A stretch of DNA of 64,000 nucleotides from Sphingopyxis witflariensis (GCF_002205635.1 NZ_NISJ01000001.1:1-64000); one strand, 5' to 3'; numbered from the stretch's first letter, positions 53,377 to 63,105 are shown. Numbers and translations: made by a program. The notes: a model not told the origin generated them from the letters alone.

Positions 53377-53510
53377 TTCCCTGCCCCGTCCTGGTTCCGC
53401 CAGCCATTATGCGGGCCGGGCTTTTCCGACTTGCGCGGATTGAAGCCGCGCCAGACGGCATAGCCCATGCCCGAAAGCAGGACGGTGGCGATAGCATGTA
53501 CCGGGGTCAT
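53373..53510 (-). CDS. 45-aa ORF between nuoG and nuoH
   Basis: ATG 53510 overlaps the nuoG stop and its own TGA overlaps the nuoH ATG, so both junctions are ATGA. The product starts with a helix ([20 protein letters not shown]) and ends in a polar tail [20 protein letters not shown]. It reads like a single-pass membrane microprotein, possibly an accessory to complex I. Unknown family. Confidence 0.6.
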   Translation of the reverse strand: MTPVHAIATVLLSGMGYAVWRGFNPRKSEKPGPHNGWRNQDGAGK

Positions 53511-55519
53511 TCTGCGGCCTCCGCATAGTCGGCGCCATGGAGGATTTCCTCCGAGCAGCGGTTCATCGTCGGCGACGCGCGGCAGATGGCGTTGGTGAGG
53601 TAGAAATCCTTGATCGGCGACGGAATTTCGCGCGCATCGGGCTTGGCGGGAAGCTTCGGCGGCGCCCAGCCATAATCGGCGAGCCCTTCGACGCCCAACG
53701 CCGGCACCACGGCAACCATCGCCGCGCGGCACGCGTCGAAGCTGTCGAAGCCGACCGACACGCCCAGCGTATCGGCGAGCGCGCGGAAAATGCTCCAATC
53801 CTCGCGCGCGTCGCCCGGTGCGAACACCGCCTTGTCGCTGCGCTGGACGCGGCCTTCGGTGTTGACCGTCGTGAAGTCCTTTTCGGTCCATGCCGCGGCG
53901 GGCAGGATGACGTCGGCGGCATGCGCGCCCTTGTCGCCATGATGGCCGACATAGACTTTCAGCGTGTCGGCGAAGTTCGTGAAATCGACTTCGTCGGCGC
54001 CGAGGAAGAAGGCGAGCTTCGGCTTGGCCGCAACCACATCCCTGATCCCGCCAGGGAGCCCGTAACCGAGCATCAACGAACCCATGCGTGCGGCCGAGAA
54101 ATGGACGACGTTGAAGCCGTTCCAGCCGTCCTTGATCGCGCCGACCGACTTGGCGAGGTCGAGCGCCGCGCCATGGACGCCGGGCACCGACAGCGCGCCG
54201 CCGCCGAAGATCAGCATCGGCCGCTCGGCGCCCTTGAGCGCGTCGAGCGCGGCCTTGGGCAGCTTGGCAACCAGCGAGGCGTCGTTGCCCAGCCATTCGA
54301 CCTTGTAGGTCAGGTCGGTTTCGGCGCCGATGCCGAACACTTTCGCGCCCTTCTTCCAAGCCGCCTTGCGGACGCGCGTGTTGATGAGCGGCGCTTCCCA
54401 GCGCAGGTTCGTACCGACGAGCAGGATCACGTCGGCATTTTCGGCCTCGGCGATCGTCGTGTTGAAATTGACCGCCGACAGGCTGGTGACATCATAGTCG
54501 AGCCCGGTCTGGCGCCCTTCGAGCAGGTTGCCGCCGAGCGCATTGACCAGCGCCTTGGCGGCGAACATCGTTTCGCAATCGGCCATGTCGCCCGCGATCG
54601 CGGCGACCGACGCACCGGCATTGGCAGCCTTGATCGCTTCGAATGCTTCGGCCCAAGTTGCGGGCTGGAGCGCGCCGTCCTTGCGGACATAGGGCTGGTC
54701 GAGGCGGCGGCGGATCAGGCCGTCGACATGGTGGCGCGTCTTGTCGCTCGCCCATTCCTCGTTCACGTCATCATTGACCCGCGGCAACACGCGCAGAACC
54801 TGGCGGCCGCGCGCATCGATGCGGACGTTGGTGCCGACGGCATCCATCATGTCGATGCCGAGCGTCTTGGTAAGCTCCCATGGGCGTGCTTCGAACGCAT
54901 AGGGCTTCGACGTCAGCGCACCGACGGGGCACAGGTCGATGACATTACCCGACAACTCGCTCGCGACCGCGCGCTCGAGGTAGGACGTGATCTGCATATT
55001 CTCGCCGCGACCGATCGCGCCGATATCTTCCACGCCCGCAACTTCCTCCGCAAAGCGGACGCAGCGCGTGCACTGGATGCAGCGGGTCATCACCGTCTTG
55101 ACGATGGGGCCCATATATTTTTCGGTGACGGCGCGCTTATTCTCGTCATAACGCGTCGCGCCGCGGCCATAGGCGACCGACTGGTCCTGCAAATCGCATT
55201 CGCCGCCCTGATCGCAGATCGGGCAGTCGAGCGGGTGGTTGATGAGCAGAAACTCCATCACCCCTTCGCGGGCCTTCTTCACCATCGGGCTGTCGGTCTT
55301 GATCACCTGCCCCTCGGCGGTCGGCAGCGCGCACGAAGCCTGCGGCTTCGGCGGTCCCGGCGACACTTCGACGAGGCACATGCGGCAATTGCCGGCGATG
55401 CTCAGGCGTTCATGATAGCAGAAACGCGGAATTTCCTTCCCCGCCAGCTCGCACGCCTGCAGGACGGTCGCGCCCTGCGGAACGTCCAGTTCTACGCCAT
55501 CTACGGTAACTTTAGGCAT
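53507..55519 (-). CDS. nuoG: NADH-quinone oxidoreductase subunit G
   Basis: A 670-aa iron-sulfur subunit. N-terminal 2Fe-2S ferredoxin part: CYHERLSIAGNCRMCLVEV; His-ligated 4Fe-4S: HPLDCPICDQGGECDLQD; 4Fe-4S: CIQCTRCVRFAEEVAG, with VIDLCPVGALTSKPYAF closing the third cluster. The remaining part is the molybdopterin oxidoreductase-like fold without the catalytic cofactor motif. Its ATG overlaps the stop of the 67-aa ORF. Confidence 0.97.
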   Translation of the reverse strand: MPKVTVDGVELDVPQGATVLQACELAGKEIPRFCYHERLSIAGNCRMCLVEVSPGPPKPQASCALPTAEGQVIKTDSPMVKKAREGVMEFLLINHPLDCPICDQGGECDLQDQSVAYGRGATRYDENKRAVTEKYMGPIVKTVMTRCIQCTRCVRFAEEVAGVEDIGAIGRGENMQITSYLERAVASELSGNVIDLCPVGALTSKPYAFEARPWELTKTLGIDMMDAVGTNVRIDARGRQVLRVLPRVNDDVNEEWASDKTRHHVDGLIRRRLDQPYVRKDGALQPATWAEAFEAIKAANAGASVAAIAGDMADCETMFAAKALVNALGGNLLEGRQTGLDYDVTSLSAVNFNTTIAEAENADVILLVGTNLRWEAPLINTRVRKAAWKKGAKVFGIGAETDLTYKVEWLGNDASLVAKLPKAALDALKGAERPMLIFGGGALSVPGVHGAALDLAKSVGAIKDGWNGFNVVHFSAARMGSLMLGYGLPGGIRDVVAAKPKLAFFLGADEVDFTNFADTLKVYVGHHGDKGAHAADVILPAAAWTEKDFTTVNTEGRVQRSDKAVFAPGDAREDWSIFRALADTLGVSVGFDSFDACRAAMVAVVPALGVEGLADYGWAPPKLPAKPDAREIPSPIKDFYLTNAICRASPTMNRCSEEILHGADYAEAAE

Positions 55520-55722
55520 TAATCTGCTCCGTCCGCGGCTGGGTCGCCGCTTGTGACGCCAACGTCATCGAAAAAACGACCGGACTTCGTATCGTCAATC
55601 TTGCGCCAGTTGTTCTTCGCTGAGGGCCTCGGTGTTCGCTTGCCCCACAGGGCGCGCACGCCGATCACCAGCAAGATCACAACGGCGATCATCAGCAAGC
55701 CTTTGATGTCAGCTTCGCTCAC
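55519..55722 (-). CDS. 67-aa membrane ORF between nuoF and nuoG
   Basis: GTG 55722 overlaps the nuoF stop (GTGA) and the TAA shares a base with the nuoG ATG. One helix ([19 protein letters not shown]) precedes a basic, polar tail ([20 protein letters not shown]) and an acidic end. It resembles the 45-aa ORF in layout: an N-terminal helix and a positively charged tail. Unknown family. Confidence 0.6.
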   Translation of the reverse strand: MSEADIKGLLMIAVVILLVIGVRALWGKRTPRPSAKNNWRKIDDTKSGRFFDDVGVTSGDPAADGAD

Positions 55723-57011
55723 TCCGCGGCCTCCAGCGCGCCGCCATTCTCGCGAATGCGGCGTTCGATCTCGGGACGGAAATGCTTGATCAGGCCTTGG
55801 ATCGGCCAAGCCGCCGCGTCGCCGAGCGCGCAGATGGTGTGGCCTTCGACCTGCTTGGTGACGTCGAACAGGGTGTCGATTTCGCTGATGTCGGCGTCGC
55901 CGGTGCGCAGCCGTTCCATCACGCGCCACATCCAGCCGGTGCCTTCGCGGCACGGGGTGCACTGGCCGCAGCTTTCATGCTTGTAGAAATAGCTGATCCG
56001 GCTGATCGCCTGAACGACGTCGGTCGACTTGTCCATGACGATCGCGGCGGCGGTGCCGAGCCCCGATCCAACGGCCTTCAGCCCGTCGAAATCCATCGGG
56101 CAGTCCATGATTTCGGCCGCGGGAACCAGCGGAACCGACGAACCGCCGGGGATCACGGCAAGCAGATTGTCCCAGCCGCCACGAATGCCGCCACAATGCT
56201 TGTCGATCAGCTCGCGGAAGGGGATGCTCATCTCTTCCTCGACGACGCACGGCGTGTTGACGTGGCCGCTGATCTGGAAAAGCTTGGTGCCTTTGTTATT
56301 CTCACGCCCGAAACCGGAGAACCAGGTCGCGCCGCGCCGCAGGATCGTCGGAACGACCGCGATGCTTTCGACATTGTTCACCGTCGTCGGGCAGCCATAA
56401 AGGCCCGCACCCGCCGGGAATGGCGGCTTCAGGCGCGGCTGGCCCTTTTTCCCCTCGAGGCTTTCGATCATCGCGGTTTCTTCGCCGCAAATATACGCGC
56501 CAGCCCCGCGGTGGACGAAGACATCGAAGTCATAGCCCGACTTGGCGGCATTCTTGCCGAGCAGGCCCGCGTCATACGCTTCCTGCACCGCGGCAAAGAG
56601 TGTCTCGGCCTCGCGGATAAACTCGCCGCGGATATAGATATAAGCGGCGCGCGCGCGCATCGCGAAGCCCGCGATCAGCGCGCCTTCGATCAGCTTGTGC
56701 GGATCGTGGCGGATGATTTCGCGGTCCTTGCACGAACCGGGTTCGGATTCATCGGCGTTGATGACGAGAAAGCTCGGGCGATCGGCGCGCGGCTCCTTCG
56801 GCATGAACGACCATTTCAGGCCCGTCGGGAAGCCCGCACCGCCGCGACCGCGCAGACCCGACGCCTTGATCTCTTCGATGATCGCGTCCTGGCCGCGCTG
56901 GATCAGCGCCTTGGTATTGTCCCAGTCACCACGCGCCTGCGCGGATTTCAGGTTCCACGGCTGATAGCCATAGAGGTTGGTGAAGATGCGGTCTTTATCC
57001 TGGAGGCTCAT
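55719..57011 (-). CDS. nuoF: NADH-quinone oxidoreductase subunit F
   Basis: A 430-aa subunit with FMN, NADH site and cluster N3. Motifs: [20 protein letters not shown] (NADH), [15 protein letters not shown] and [20 protein letters not shown] (FMN), and [12 protein letters not shown] for the 4Fe-4S with a later cysteine in [13 protein letters not shown]. Its ATG overlaps the stop of a repeat-derived 37-aa ORF. Confidence 0.97.
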   Translation of the reverse strand: MSLQDKDRIFTNLYGYQPWNLKSAQARGDWDNTKALIQRGQDAIIEEIKASGLRGRGGAGFPTGLKWSFMPKEPRADRPSFLVINADESEPGSCKDREIIRHDPHKLIEGALIAGFAMRARAAYIYIRGEFIREAETLFAAVQEAYDAGLLGKNAAKSGYDFDVFVHRGAGAYICGEETAMIESLEGKKGQPRLKPPFPAGAGLYGCPTTVNNVESIAVVPTILRRGATWFSGFGRENNKGTKLFQISGHVNTPCVVEEEMSIPFRELIDKHCGGIRGGWDNLLAVIPGGSSVPLVPAAEIMDCPMDFDGLKAVGSGLGTAAAIVMDKSTDVVQAISRISYFYKHESCGQCTPCREGTGWMWRVMERLRTGDADISEIDTLFDVTKQVEGHTICALGDAAAWPIQGLIKHFRPEIERRIRENGGALEAAE

Positions 57012-57121
57012 TTGGCCTCTCCTGCATCGTCACCCCGGACTTGATCCGGGGTCCATGACTTGGGTGCTGCGATGGATGCCGGATCAAGTCCGGCATGACG
57101 AAGGAATACGAAGTGGGTCAT
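57008..57121 (-). CDS. 37-aa ORF built from a palindromic repeat, between nuoE and nuoF
   Basis: ATG 57121 begins two bases after the nuoE stop, and the TGA overlaps the nuoF ATG. The peptide includes [20 protein letters not shown] and then VRGDDAG, the protein-level signature of a palindromic repeat common in alphaproteobacteria. If the whole frame is translated it would link nuoE and nuoF by coupling. It could be an accident of repeat insertion into the spacer. Confidence 0.35.
   Translation of the reverse strand: MTHFVFLRHAGLDPASIAAPKSWTPDQVRGDDAGEAK
57026..57102. repeat. Palindromic repeat between nuoE and nuoF
   Basis: GTCACCCCGGACTTGATCCG (from 57029) and CCGGATCAAGTCCGGCATGA (from 57079) are inverted copies with one mismatch, each also able to form its own small hairpin. 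The unit is the alphaproteobacterial CCGGACTTGATCCGG type. It lies completely inside the 37-aa ORF. Confidence 0.85.
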
Positions 57122-57123
57122 GG

Positions 57124-57792
57124 TCACCACTCCTTCCGATAGTCGTGGTTGGCCGACACCATATCCTTCAGCGACGTCGGGCCGCCTTCGGGATCGCTCG
57201 TCAGGCGCTTCGGATTCTGCGTGCCGGTCTTGGGCTGTTCGCCCGCCGCCAGCGCTTCGAGGATGCGGGTCATGCTGTCATAATCGAGATCTTCGAAATT
57301 ATCGTCGTTGATCTGGACCATCGGCGCGTTGGTGCAGGTGCCCATGCACTCGACCTCGGTCAGCGTGAACAAGCCGTCGGGCGTCGTCTTGCCCTTGGTC
57401 ATACCGCGGTTCTTGCACGCCGCCATGACATCGTCCGACCCGCGCAGCAGGCACGGCGTTGTGCCGCACACCTGCACATGATAACGGCCAACGGGCACGA
57501 GATTGTACATGGTGTAAAAGGTCACGACCTCATAGGCGCGCATATACGGCATATCGAGTTGCGCCGCGACATATTCGATCACCGGCACGGGCAACCAGCC
57601 CTGCGTCTGCGTTTCTGCACCGACCTGACGCTGCGCGAGATCGAGCAACGGCATCACCGCCGAACGCTGACGCCCTGCGGGATAGCGCGCGATAATCGAC
57701 TTCGCCTTTTCGGCATTTTCCGCCGTCCAGGCAAAGGCGCCCCAGCGCGCGCGGACTTCGGTTTCGTCGGGGATTTGGGGTGCGTCAGCCAT
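57124..57792 (-). CDS. nuoE: NADH-quinone oxidoreductase subunit E
   Basis: A 222-aa subunit with cluster N1a. The thioredoxin-like domain has VVTFYTMYNLVPVGRYHVQV, CGTTPCLLRGSDDVM and the second pair CMGTCTNAPMVQINDDNFED. ATG 57792 ([20 protein letters not shown]) is the usual start; the upstream small ORF ends eight bases inside it. The C-terminus carries a polar tail. Confidence 0.96.
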   Translation of the reverse strand: MADAPQIPDETEVRARWGAFAWTAENAEKAKSIIARYPAGRQRSAVMPLLDLAQRQVGAETQTQGWLPVPVIEYVAAQLDMPYMRAYEVVTFYTMYNLVPVGRYHVQVCGTTPCLLRGSDDVMAACKNRGMTKGKTTPDGLFTLTEVECMGTCTNAPMVQINDDNFEDLDYDSMTRILEALAAGEQPKTGTQNPKRLTSDPEGGPTSLKDMVSANHDYRKEW

Positions 57793-57970
57793 GCGCAACA
57801 ACTTTCGAGCGTTTTTCGAGTGTGATCTTGGCCAAAAGAGCAATCGGCCAAATGAGATTCATCAGTATGATCTCGTCATTTACCTCAAACCCGCGCGCCC
57901 ACTTCAGGAGAATGAGAACGAGCGCGGCTCCGATGGCCATTTTATGGATGGTGTCGAGAAAGGCGATCAC
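57785..57970 (-). CDS. 61-aa membrane ORF between nuoD and nuoE
   Basis: GTG 57970 overlaps the nuoD stop (GTGA), and its end overlaps nuoE by eight bases. It contains two hydrophobic stretches, [17 protein letters not shown] and [16 protein letters not shown], with a basic end ([11 protein letters not shown]). Unknown family, probably a membrane microprotein. Confidence 0.55.
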   Translation of the reverse strand: MIAFLDTIHKMAIGAALVLILLKWARGFEVNDEIILMNLIWPIALLAKITLEKRSKVVAHG

Positions 57971-59223
57971 CGGTCACACTCCCCGAACACGACGTCGATC
58001 GCGCCGATGATCGCGGTGGTGTCGGCGAGCATATGGCCCTTCGACATCATTTCCATCGCTTGCAGATGCGAGAACGCCGTCGGGCGGATCTTGCAGCGAT
58101 ACGGCTTGTTGCTGCCGTCGCTGACCAGATAGACGCCGAATTCGCCCTTCGGGCTTTCCGTCGCCACATAGACTTCGCCCGCGGGGACGTGGAAACCCTC
58201 GGTATAGAGTTTGAAGTGATGGATCAGCGATTCCATCGACTGCTTCATCTCGCCGCGCTTCGGCGGGACGACCTTGCGGTCGAGGCTGGCGACGGGGCCG
58301 GTGGGCATGTCACGCAGGCACTGCTTGATGATCTTCGCCGACTGATAGACTTCCTCGACGCGGACCATGAAGCGATCATAGCAATCGCCGCGGGTGCCGA
58401 CGGGAATGTCGAATTCCATCTTGGCATAGGCGTCATAGGGCTGCGACTTGCGCAAATCCCATGCGATGCCGCTGCCGCGGATCAGCGGGCCCGAGAAGCC
58501 CCATGCCAGCGCATCTTCCTTGCTCACCGTCGCGATATCGACGTTGCGCTGTTTAAAGATGCGGTTGTCTATGACCAGGCTCATCGCGTCGCCGAACAGC
58601 TTCGGCAGGCGCTTTTCGACCCATTCGCCGATGTCGTAGAGCAGCCGCTCGGGGACATCCTGATGGACGCCGCCGGGACGGAAGTACGCCGAGTGCATCC
58701 GCGCGCCCGAAGCGCGTTCGAAGAAGTTGAGGCAATCCTCGCGCAGTTCGAACACCCACAGGTTCGGGGTCATCGCGCCGACGTCCATGACGTGCGACCC
58801 GATATTGAGCATGTGATTGCAGATGCGCGTCAACTCGGCGAACAGCACGCGCAGATATTGGCCGCGCGCCGGAACTTCGAGGTCGAGCAGCTTCTCGATC
58901 GCGAGGACATAGCTATGCTCCATCGCGAGCGGCGAGCAATAGTCGAGCCGGTCGAAATAGGGCAAAGCCTGCAAATAGGTCTTATACTCAATCAGCTTTT
59001 CGGTGCCGCGGTGGAGCAGCCCGACGTGCGGATCGACGCGCTCGATGATCTCGCCATCGAGTTCCAGCACCAGACGCAGCACGCCGTGCGCCGCCGGATG
59101 CTGCGGGCCGAAGTTGATCGTGTAATTGGTGACGGCCTGATCGCCCGCGGTCTCGGCCGTATCGACCGGATAGCCTTCGAACATGTCGCCGCCATAATGT
59201 TTGACGTGAGGAGTGTCGGTCAT
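57967..59223 (-). CDS. nuoD: NADH-quinone oxidoreductase subunit D
   Basis: A 418-aa 49-kDa-type subunit that forms the quinone pocket. [20 protein letters not shown] has the quinone-binding His; [39 protein letters not shown], and a C-terminal [20 protein letters not shown] are family signatures. ATG 59223 overlaps the nuoC stop. A separate gene for D rather than a nuoCD fusion. Confidence 0.97.
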   Translation of the reverse strand: MTDTPHVKHYGGDMFEGYPVDTAETAGDQAVTNYTINFGPQHPAAHGVLRLVLELDGEIIERVDPHVGLLHRGTEKLIEYKTYLQALPYFDRLDYCSPLAMEHSYVLAIEKLLDLEVPARGQYLRVLFAELTRICNHMLNIGSHVMDVGAMTPNLWVFELREDCLNFFERASGARMHSAYFRPGGVHQDVPERLLYDIGEWVEKRLPKLFGDAMSLVIDNRIFKQRNVDIATVSKEDALAWGFSGPLIRGSGIAWDLRKSQPYDAYAKMEFDIPVGTRGDCYDRFMVRVEEVYQSAKIIKQCLRDMPTGPVASLDRKVVPPKRGEMKQSMESLIHHFKLYTEGFHVPAGEVYVATESPKGEFGVYLVSDGSNKPYRCKIRPTAFSHLQAMEMMSKGHMLADTTAIIGAIDVVFGECDR

Positions 59224-60110
59224 GCGTCACCTCCTTGGTCCGCTTTGGGTTTGCGCGGCTTGGCCGGCGCTTTGGTCTTGGCGGGCGTCGCTGCCGGTTT
59301 CGTCGCCGACTTGGCGCTCGCGCCGTCGCGGCTCGTCTTGGACGCGGCCTTGTTGACCTTCGCGCCCGCGCCGGTCTGCGCAGCTGTGTCGGTGGTCTTG
59401 GGCGTCGGCGGCGGCGGAGCCTTCGCCTTGTCGTCGGAGGCCTTCACCTGCGCCGCAGTCATCGGGGTCGGAGCCCCCTTCCCCGGCGCTTCGCCGGTTC
59501 CGCCGGCCTTTTCGTCGCCGGGCAGCACATAATCGGCGCCTTCCCACGGCGACATGAAGTCGAAGTTGCGGAAATCCTGTGCCAGTCGCACGGGTTCATA
59601 GACGACGCGCTTGTCTTCTTCGCTGTAACGCAGCTCGGTATAGCCGGTCAGCGGGAAGTCCTTGCGCTGCGGATGCCCCTGAAAACCATAGTCGGTCAGG
59701 ATGCGGCGCAGATCGGGATTGCCCGCGAACAGGACGCCATACATGTCGAACACTTCGCGCTCGAGCCAGCCCGCGACCGGCCACACCGGCACGATGCTCG
59801 GCACCGGGGTCGCTTCGTCGGTGCACACGCGGACGCGCAGGCGATGGTTCTTCGTAACGCTGAGCAGGTGATAGACGACCTCGAAGCGGTCGGCACGGTC
59901 GGGATAATCCACGCCCGCGATTTCCATCAGCTGCTGATATTCGAGCTTGTCGCGCAGCACGATCATCACCCCGGCGATCGCTTCGCGGTCGACAGTGATG
60001 CTGTCTTCATCGGCGGCAAAGACATGGACGAGCAGGTCGGCGCCAAGCGCAGCCTTGAGCGCGTCGCCAAGCCCCGAACGGGGTGCGACGAGGGGAGCTT
60101 GATGAGCCAT
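59220..60110 (-). CDS. nuoC: NADH-quinone oxidoreductase subunit C with long basic tail
   Basis: A 296-aa 30-kDa-type subunit. Residues 1-200 are standard: [40 protein letters not shown] and [20 protein letters not shown]. After residue about 204 follow roughly 90 residues of Ala, Lys, Pro and Thr ([37 protein letters not shown]), likely disordered and positively charged, beyond the normal end. ATG 60110 shares a base with the nuoB stop. Confidence 0.95.
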   Translation of the reverse strand: MAHQAPLVAPRSGLGDALKAALGADLLVHVFAADEDSITVDREAIAGVMIVLRDKLEYQQLMEIAGVDYPDRADRFEVVYHLLSVTKNHRLRVRVCTDEATPVPSIVPVWPVAGWLEREVFDMYGVLFAGNPDLRRILTDYGFQGHPQRKDFPLTGYTELRYSEEDKRVVYEPVRLAQDFRNFDFMSPWEGADYVLPGDEKAGGTGEAPGKGAPTPMTAAQVKASDDKAKAPPPPTPKTTDTAAQTGAGAKVNKAASKTSRDGASAKSATKPAATPAKTKAPAKPRKPKADQGGDA

Positions 60111-60697
60111 CAGCGTTCGATCGTCCCGGTGCGGCGAATCTTCCGCTGCAACTGCATCACGCCATAAAGCAAAGCTTCGGCGGTCGGCGGGCAGCCGGGG
60201 ACATAAATGTCCACGGGCACGATACGATCGCAACCACGCACCACCGAATAGCTATAATGATAGTAACCGCCGCCATTGGCGCAGCTGCCCATCGAAATGA
60301 CATATTTCGGGTTCGACATCTGGTCGTACACGCGGCGCAACGCGGGCGCCATCTTGTTGCAGAGCGTGCCTGCGACGATCATCACGTCGGACTGGCGCGG
60401 GGAAGCACGCGGCGCAGCGCCGAAACGCTCCATGTCATAGCGCGGCATGTTGACGTGGATCATCTCGACCGCGCAGCAGGCGAGACCAAAGGTCATCCAC
60501 CAGAGCGAGCCGGTGCGCGCCCAGTTGAACAGATCCTCGGTCGAGGTGACAAGAAAGCCCTTGTCGCCGACTTCGCTGTTGAGGTCGTCGAAAAAGCCCA
60601 TGTCGGGGTTGGTCCCCGGCGCCACTGGTATCAATCCGGGGTTGGCCCCAGCGGGCACCGGCATCTGGCCGGGCATCAGGATGCTCGAATTGCTCAT
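60110..60697 (-). CDS. nuoB: NADH-quinone oxidoreductase subunit B
   Basis: A 195-aa subunit binding cluster N2. Ligands: [29 protein letters not shown] and [15 protein letters not shown]. An N-terminal Pro/Gly-rich stretch ([20 protein letters not shown]) of about 35 residues precedes the fold. ATG 60697 overlaps the nuoA stop. Confidence 0.97.
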   Translation of the reverse strand: MSNSSILMPGQMPVPAGANPGLIPVAPGTNPDMGFFDDLNSEVGDKGFLVTSTEDLFNWARTGSLWWMTFGLACCAVEMIHVNMPRYDMERFGAAPRASPRQSDVMIVAGTLCNKMAPALRRVYDQMSNPKYVISMGSCANGGGYYHYSYSVVRGCDRIVPVDIYVPGCPPTAEALLYGVMQLQRKIRRTGTIER

Positions 60698-61068
60698 TCC
60701 CAATCCAAAGCCCCTTTCTTCCAGGCATAGACAAGGCCGATCGAAAGCTCGGCGAGAAAAATCATCATCGTGGCCCAACCGGCCCAGCCGATATTCTCGA
60801 GGCTGACCGCCCACGGGAACAGATAGGCCGCTTCAAGATCGAAGATGATGAAGAGGATGGCGACAAGATAGAAGCGGACGTCGAACTGGCTGCGCGCGTC
60901 CTCGAAAGCCGGAAAGCCACATTCATATTCGGTCAGCTTCGCCGGATCGGGCTGATGCGCGCCCGTCAGTCGCGCGACGCCCATCGGCAAAAAGACGAAG
61001 GCGGCGGACAGAAGGAGCGCGATCGCAAGAAAGATCAGGATCGGCAGATATTGCGTCAGATCGACCAT
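60694..61068 (-). CDS. nuoA: NADH-quinone oxidoreductase subunit A
   Basis: A 124-aa three-helix subunit. [20 protein letters not shown] with the conserved Cys-Gly loop and [20 protein letters not shown] are diagnostic. It is the first gene of the unit. ATG 61068 follows GGGGGGCTCGC-type purine-rich sequence without a strong ribosome site. Confidence 0.96.
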   Translation of the reverse strand: MVDLTQYLPILIFLAIALLLSAAFVFLPMGVARLTGAHQPDPAKLTEYECGFPAFEDARSQFDVRFYLVAILFIIFDLEAAYLFPWAVSLENIGWAGWATMMIFLAELSIGLVYAWKKGALDWE

Positions 61069-61127
61069 GGGGGGCTCGCAGTTCAGTTGTTCATAAACGA
61101 GGTGTCTCGGCACCCTTGTTGCGGGCG

Positions 61128-61155
61128 CTTTAGGCCAGCGCGCCGCGCCTCGCAA
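61128..61155 (-). promoter_or_regulatory. Candidate promoter of the nuo operon
   Basis: On the minus strand TTGCGA (61155-61150) and CTAAAG (61133-61128) are 16 bases apart, about 60 bases before the nuoA start. CCTAAAGC is close to the GCTANAWC -10 element. It would drive nuoA and everything downstream. Confidence 0.45.
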
Positions 61156-61296
61156 GCATTGCGGGCAGGAAATTTCCGCCCACTGTGACCAAAAGCATAA
61201 ACCATGCTGGCGACAGGCCCCAAGCCTGTGATACGCGGGCCGAAGTGGGTCGGTTCGCTGCGCATTTCAGGCGCAGCTTCGAATTGAGGAGTTTCC

Positions 61297-61785
61297 ATGA
61301 AATCTATTATTGCTCGCACCGCCCTGACACTGGGCGCGTCCGTCCTTTTCGCCGCGGCCCCCGCGCACGCCGAACTGGTGAACGCCAAGAACCCGGCGGC
61401 GATCAAGACGATCGTCGAGTCGCAGGGCTGGCCGGCAAAATTAATCACGAAGGCGGGCGAAGATCCCTATATCGAAAGCAATCGCAACGGCCTGAAATTC
61501 CTCGTCCTGTTCATGAACTGCGAGGAAAACAAGAACTGCAAGACGCTGCAATATTATATGGGCTTCAGCGACGCGAAAGAGGTCACGATCGAACGGCTCA
61601 ACCAGTGGAACAAGGACAAGCGTTTCGCCCGGGCCTATCGCGACGATGCGGGTGATCCGGTACTCGAAATGGACGTCGATCTCGACTTTGCGGGCATCCC
61701 GCGTGAGAATGTCGGCGAAACCTTCAACACCTGGGCCTCGCTGATGGACAGCTATCGCGAGTATGTCTTCGAAAAGGACGAATAG
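61297..61785 (+). CDS. YbjN-domain exported protein
   Basis: A 162-aa protein with signal peptide (ALTLGASVLFAAAPAHA). The mature chain matches the YbjN sensory-fold family: IKTIVESQGWPAKLITKAG, GLKFLVLFMNCEENKNCKTL and LNQWNKDKRFARAYRDDAGD. The mature part is likely periplasmic. It is divergent to nuoA. Function of the family is not settled. Confidence 0.8.
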   Translation: MKSIIARTALTLGASVLFAAAPAHAELVNAKNPAAIKTIVESQGWPAKLITKAGEDPYIESNRNGLKFLVLFMNCEENKNCKTLQYYMGFSDAKEVTIERLNQWNKDKRFARAYRDDAGDPVLEMDVDLDFAGIPRENVGETFNTWASLMDSYREYVFEKDE

Positions 61786-61793
61786 GTAGCGGC

Positions 61794-61815
61794 GCCCCTC
61801 CCGTCGGGGAGGGGC
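61794..61815 (+). terminator. Possible terminator hairpin after the YbjN-type gene
   Basis: GCCCCTCCC pairs with GGGAGGGGC around GTCG, eight bases after the stop codon. There is no T-run after it, so termination would be weak or the hairpin may just protect the 3' end; it lies between convergent genes. Confidence 0.4.
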
Positions 61816-61822
61816 AACCGCC

Positions 61823-62641
61823 TCACACGTTGCGCAGCGCGCCCGCGACCAGCTTTTGCAACTTCGAATGCACCGCGGCGCTGCCGGCGATATATTCGCT
61901 GCGCTCGATCGCACGATCACCGCCACGGAAATCGCTGACAAAGCCGCCGGCTTCGCGCACGAGCAACATGCCCGCGGCGACATCCCAGATCTGAAGATCG
62001 CTTTCCCAGAAACCGTCATAACGCCCCGCCGCGACCCATGAGAGGTCGAGGCTGGCGGCGCCAAAGCGGCGGATGCCCGCGACTTCGGGCGCGACCGCGC
62101 CGAAAATGCGGCTCCACTGGCCCATATTGCCGTGGCCCATGTACGGGATGCCGGTCGAGATCAGACATTCGTTGAGGTAACGACGCGACGCGACGCGCAG
62201 GCGGCGGTCGTGAAGCCATGCGCCGCGGCCACGCTCGGCCCAATAGCTTTCGTCGGTGACGGGCTGATACACCAGCGCCGCGGTGACATCGCCCCAGCCG
62301 CCGCCGATTTTCGGTTCCTGCACCGCGATCGAAATCGCGAAATGCGGGATGGCGTGGAGGAAGTTCGAGGTGCCGTCGAGCGGATCGACGATGAAACGCG
62401 GCTTTCCCGGATCGCCTTCGATCTCGCCGGCCTCTTCCATCAGGAAGCCCCAGCCGGGACGCGCATAGCTGAGTTCTTCATAGAGGGTGCGCTCGGCGGC
62501 CTGGTCGGCCTTCGACACGAAATCGGCGGGCCCCTTTTGCGAGACCTGCAGATGCTCGATCTCGCCGAAATCGCGGCGCAGCTTGGTGCCGGCCTTGCGT
62601 GCGGCGCGTTCCATGACGGTGATGATGCCGGATATGGCCAT
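61823..62641 (-). CDS. suhB: Inositol-1-monophosphatase family protein (SuhB)
   Basis: A 272-aa phosphatase of the IMPase superfamily. Metal sites: EEAGEIEGDP (first Glu) and FIVDPLDGTSNFLHAIPHFA (DPLDGT), with WDVAAGMLLVREAGGFVSDF near the end. It dephosphorylates inositol phosphate; SuhB members also act in rRNA transcription. ATG 62641 is preferred to TTG 62647. It follows the GNAT gene by two bases. Confidence 0.9.
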   Translation of the reverse strand: MAISGIITVMERAARKAGTKLRRDFGEIEHLQVSQKGPADFVSKADQAAERTLYEELSYARPGWGFLMEEAGEIEGDPGKPRFIVDPLDGTSNFLHAIPHFAISIAVQEPKIGGGWGDVTAALVYQPVTDESYWAERGRGAWLHDRRLRVASRRYLNECLISTGIPYMGHGNMGQWSRIFGAVAPEVAGIRRFGAASLDLSWVAAGRYDGFWESDLQIWDVAAGMLLVREAGGFVSDFRGGDRAIERSEYIAGSAAVHSKLQKLVAGALRNV

Positions 62642-62643
62642 GA

Positions 62644-63102
62644 TCAATCCACTAGTTTGAGGTTATAGGTATAGAAATCGGCTTCGCGCTGCCAGCCGCC
62701 AGCTTCATAGACATGCTGCGCGCGTTCGTTGGTCTTTTGGGTCGACAGGCTCAGCCTGACGGCGCCCTTCTCCCGTGCAAAACCGGCCGCAGCGTCGATC
62801 AATGCCTTCCCGACCTTGCTGCCGCGCGCTTCGGCGGCAACATAGAGGTCATTCAGGACATAGATCGGGGCCATAGCGACCGAGGTGAAGCTCGGGAACA
62901 ACTGGGTGAACCCCGCCGCCCGGCCTTCGCGCTCAGCGAGCAAGATGACCGAATCGCCCTGGGTCAGCCGGGCCTTGATGAAGCCCGCGCTCCCGATCGG
63001 ATCGGCAGCACGTCCGTAAAATTGCCGGTACAGGTCGAAAAGCGGCGCGACGCTTTCAAGGTCGCTCAGCGCCGCCTTTCGTATGTCCGGTATATCGGTC
63101 AC
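62644..63102 (-). CDS. GNAT-family N-acetyltransferase
   Basis: A 152-aa acetyltransferase. The acetyl-CoA site motif A is LYVAAEARGSKVGKALIDAA, followed by LSLSTQKTNERAQHVYEAGG and a final strand. FPSFTSVAMAPIYVLNDLYV is beta-4. Substrate unknown. It lies between efp (three bases upstream) and suhB in a compact operon. Confidence 0.88.
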   Translation of the reverse strand: MTDIPDIRKAALSDLESVAPLFDLYRQFYGRAADPIGSAGFIKARLTQGDSVILLAEREGRAAGFTQLFPSFTSVAMAPIYVLNDLYVAAEARGSKVGKALIDAAAGFAREKGAVRLSLSTQKTNERAQHVYEAGGWQREADFYTYNLKLVD

Positions 63103-63105
63103 GGC

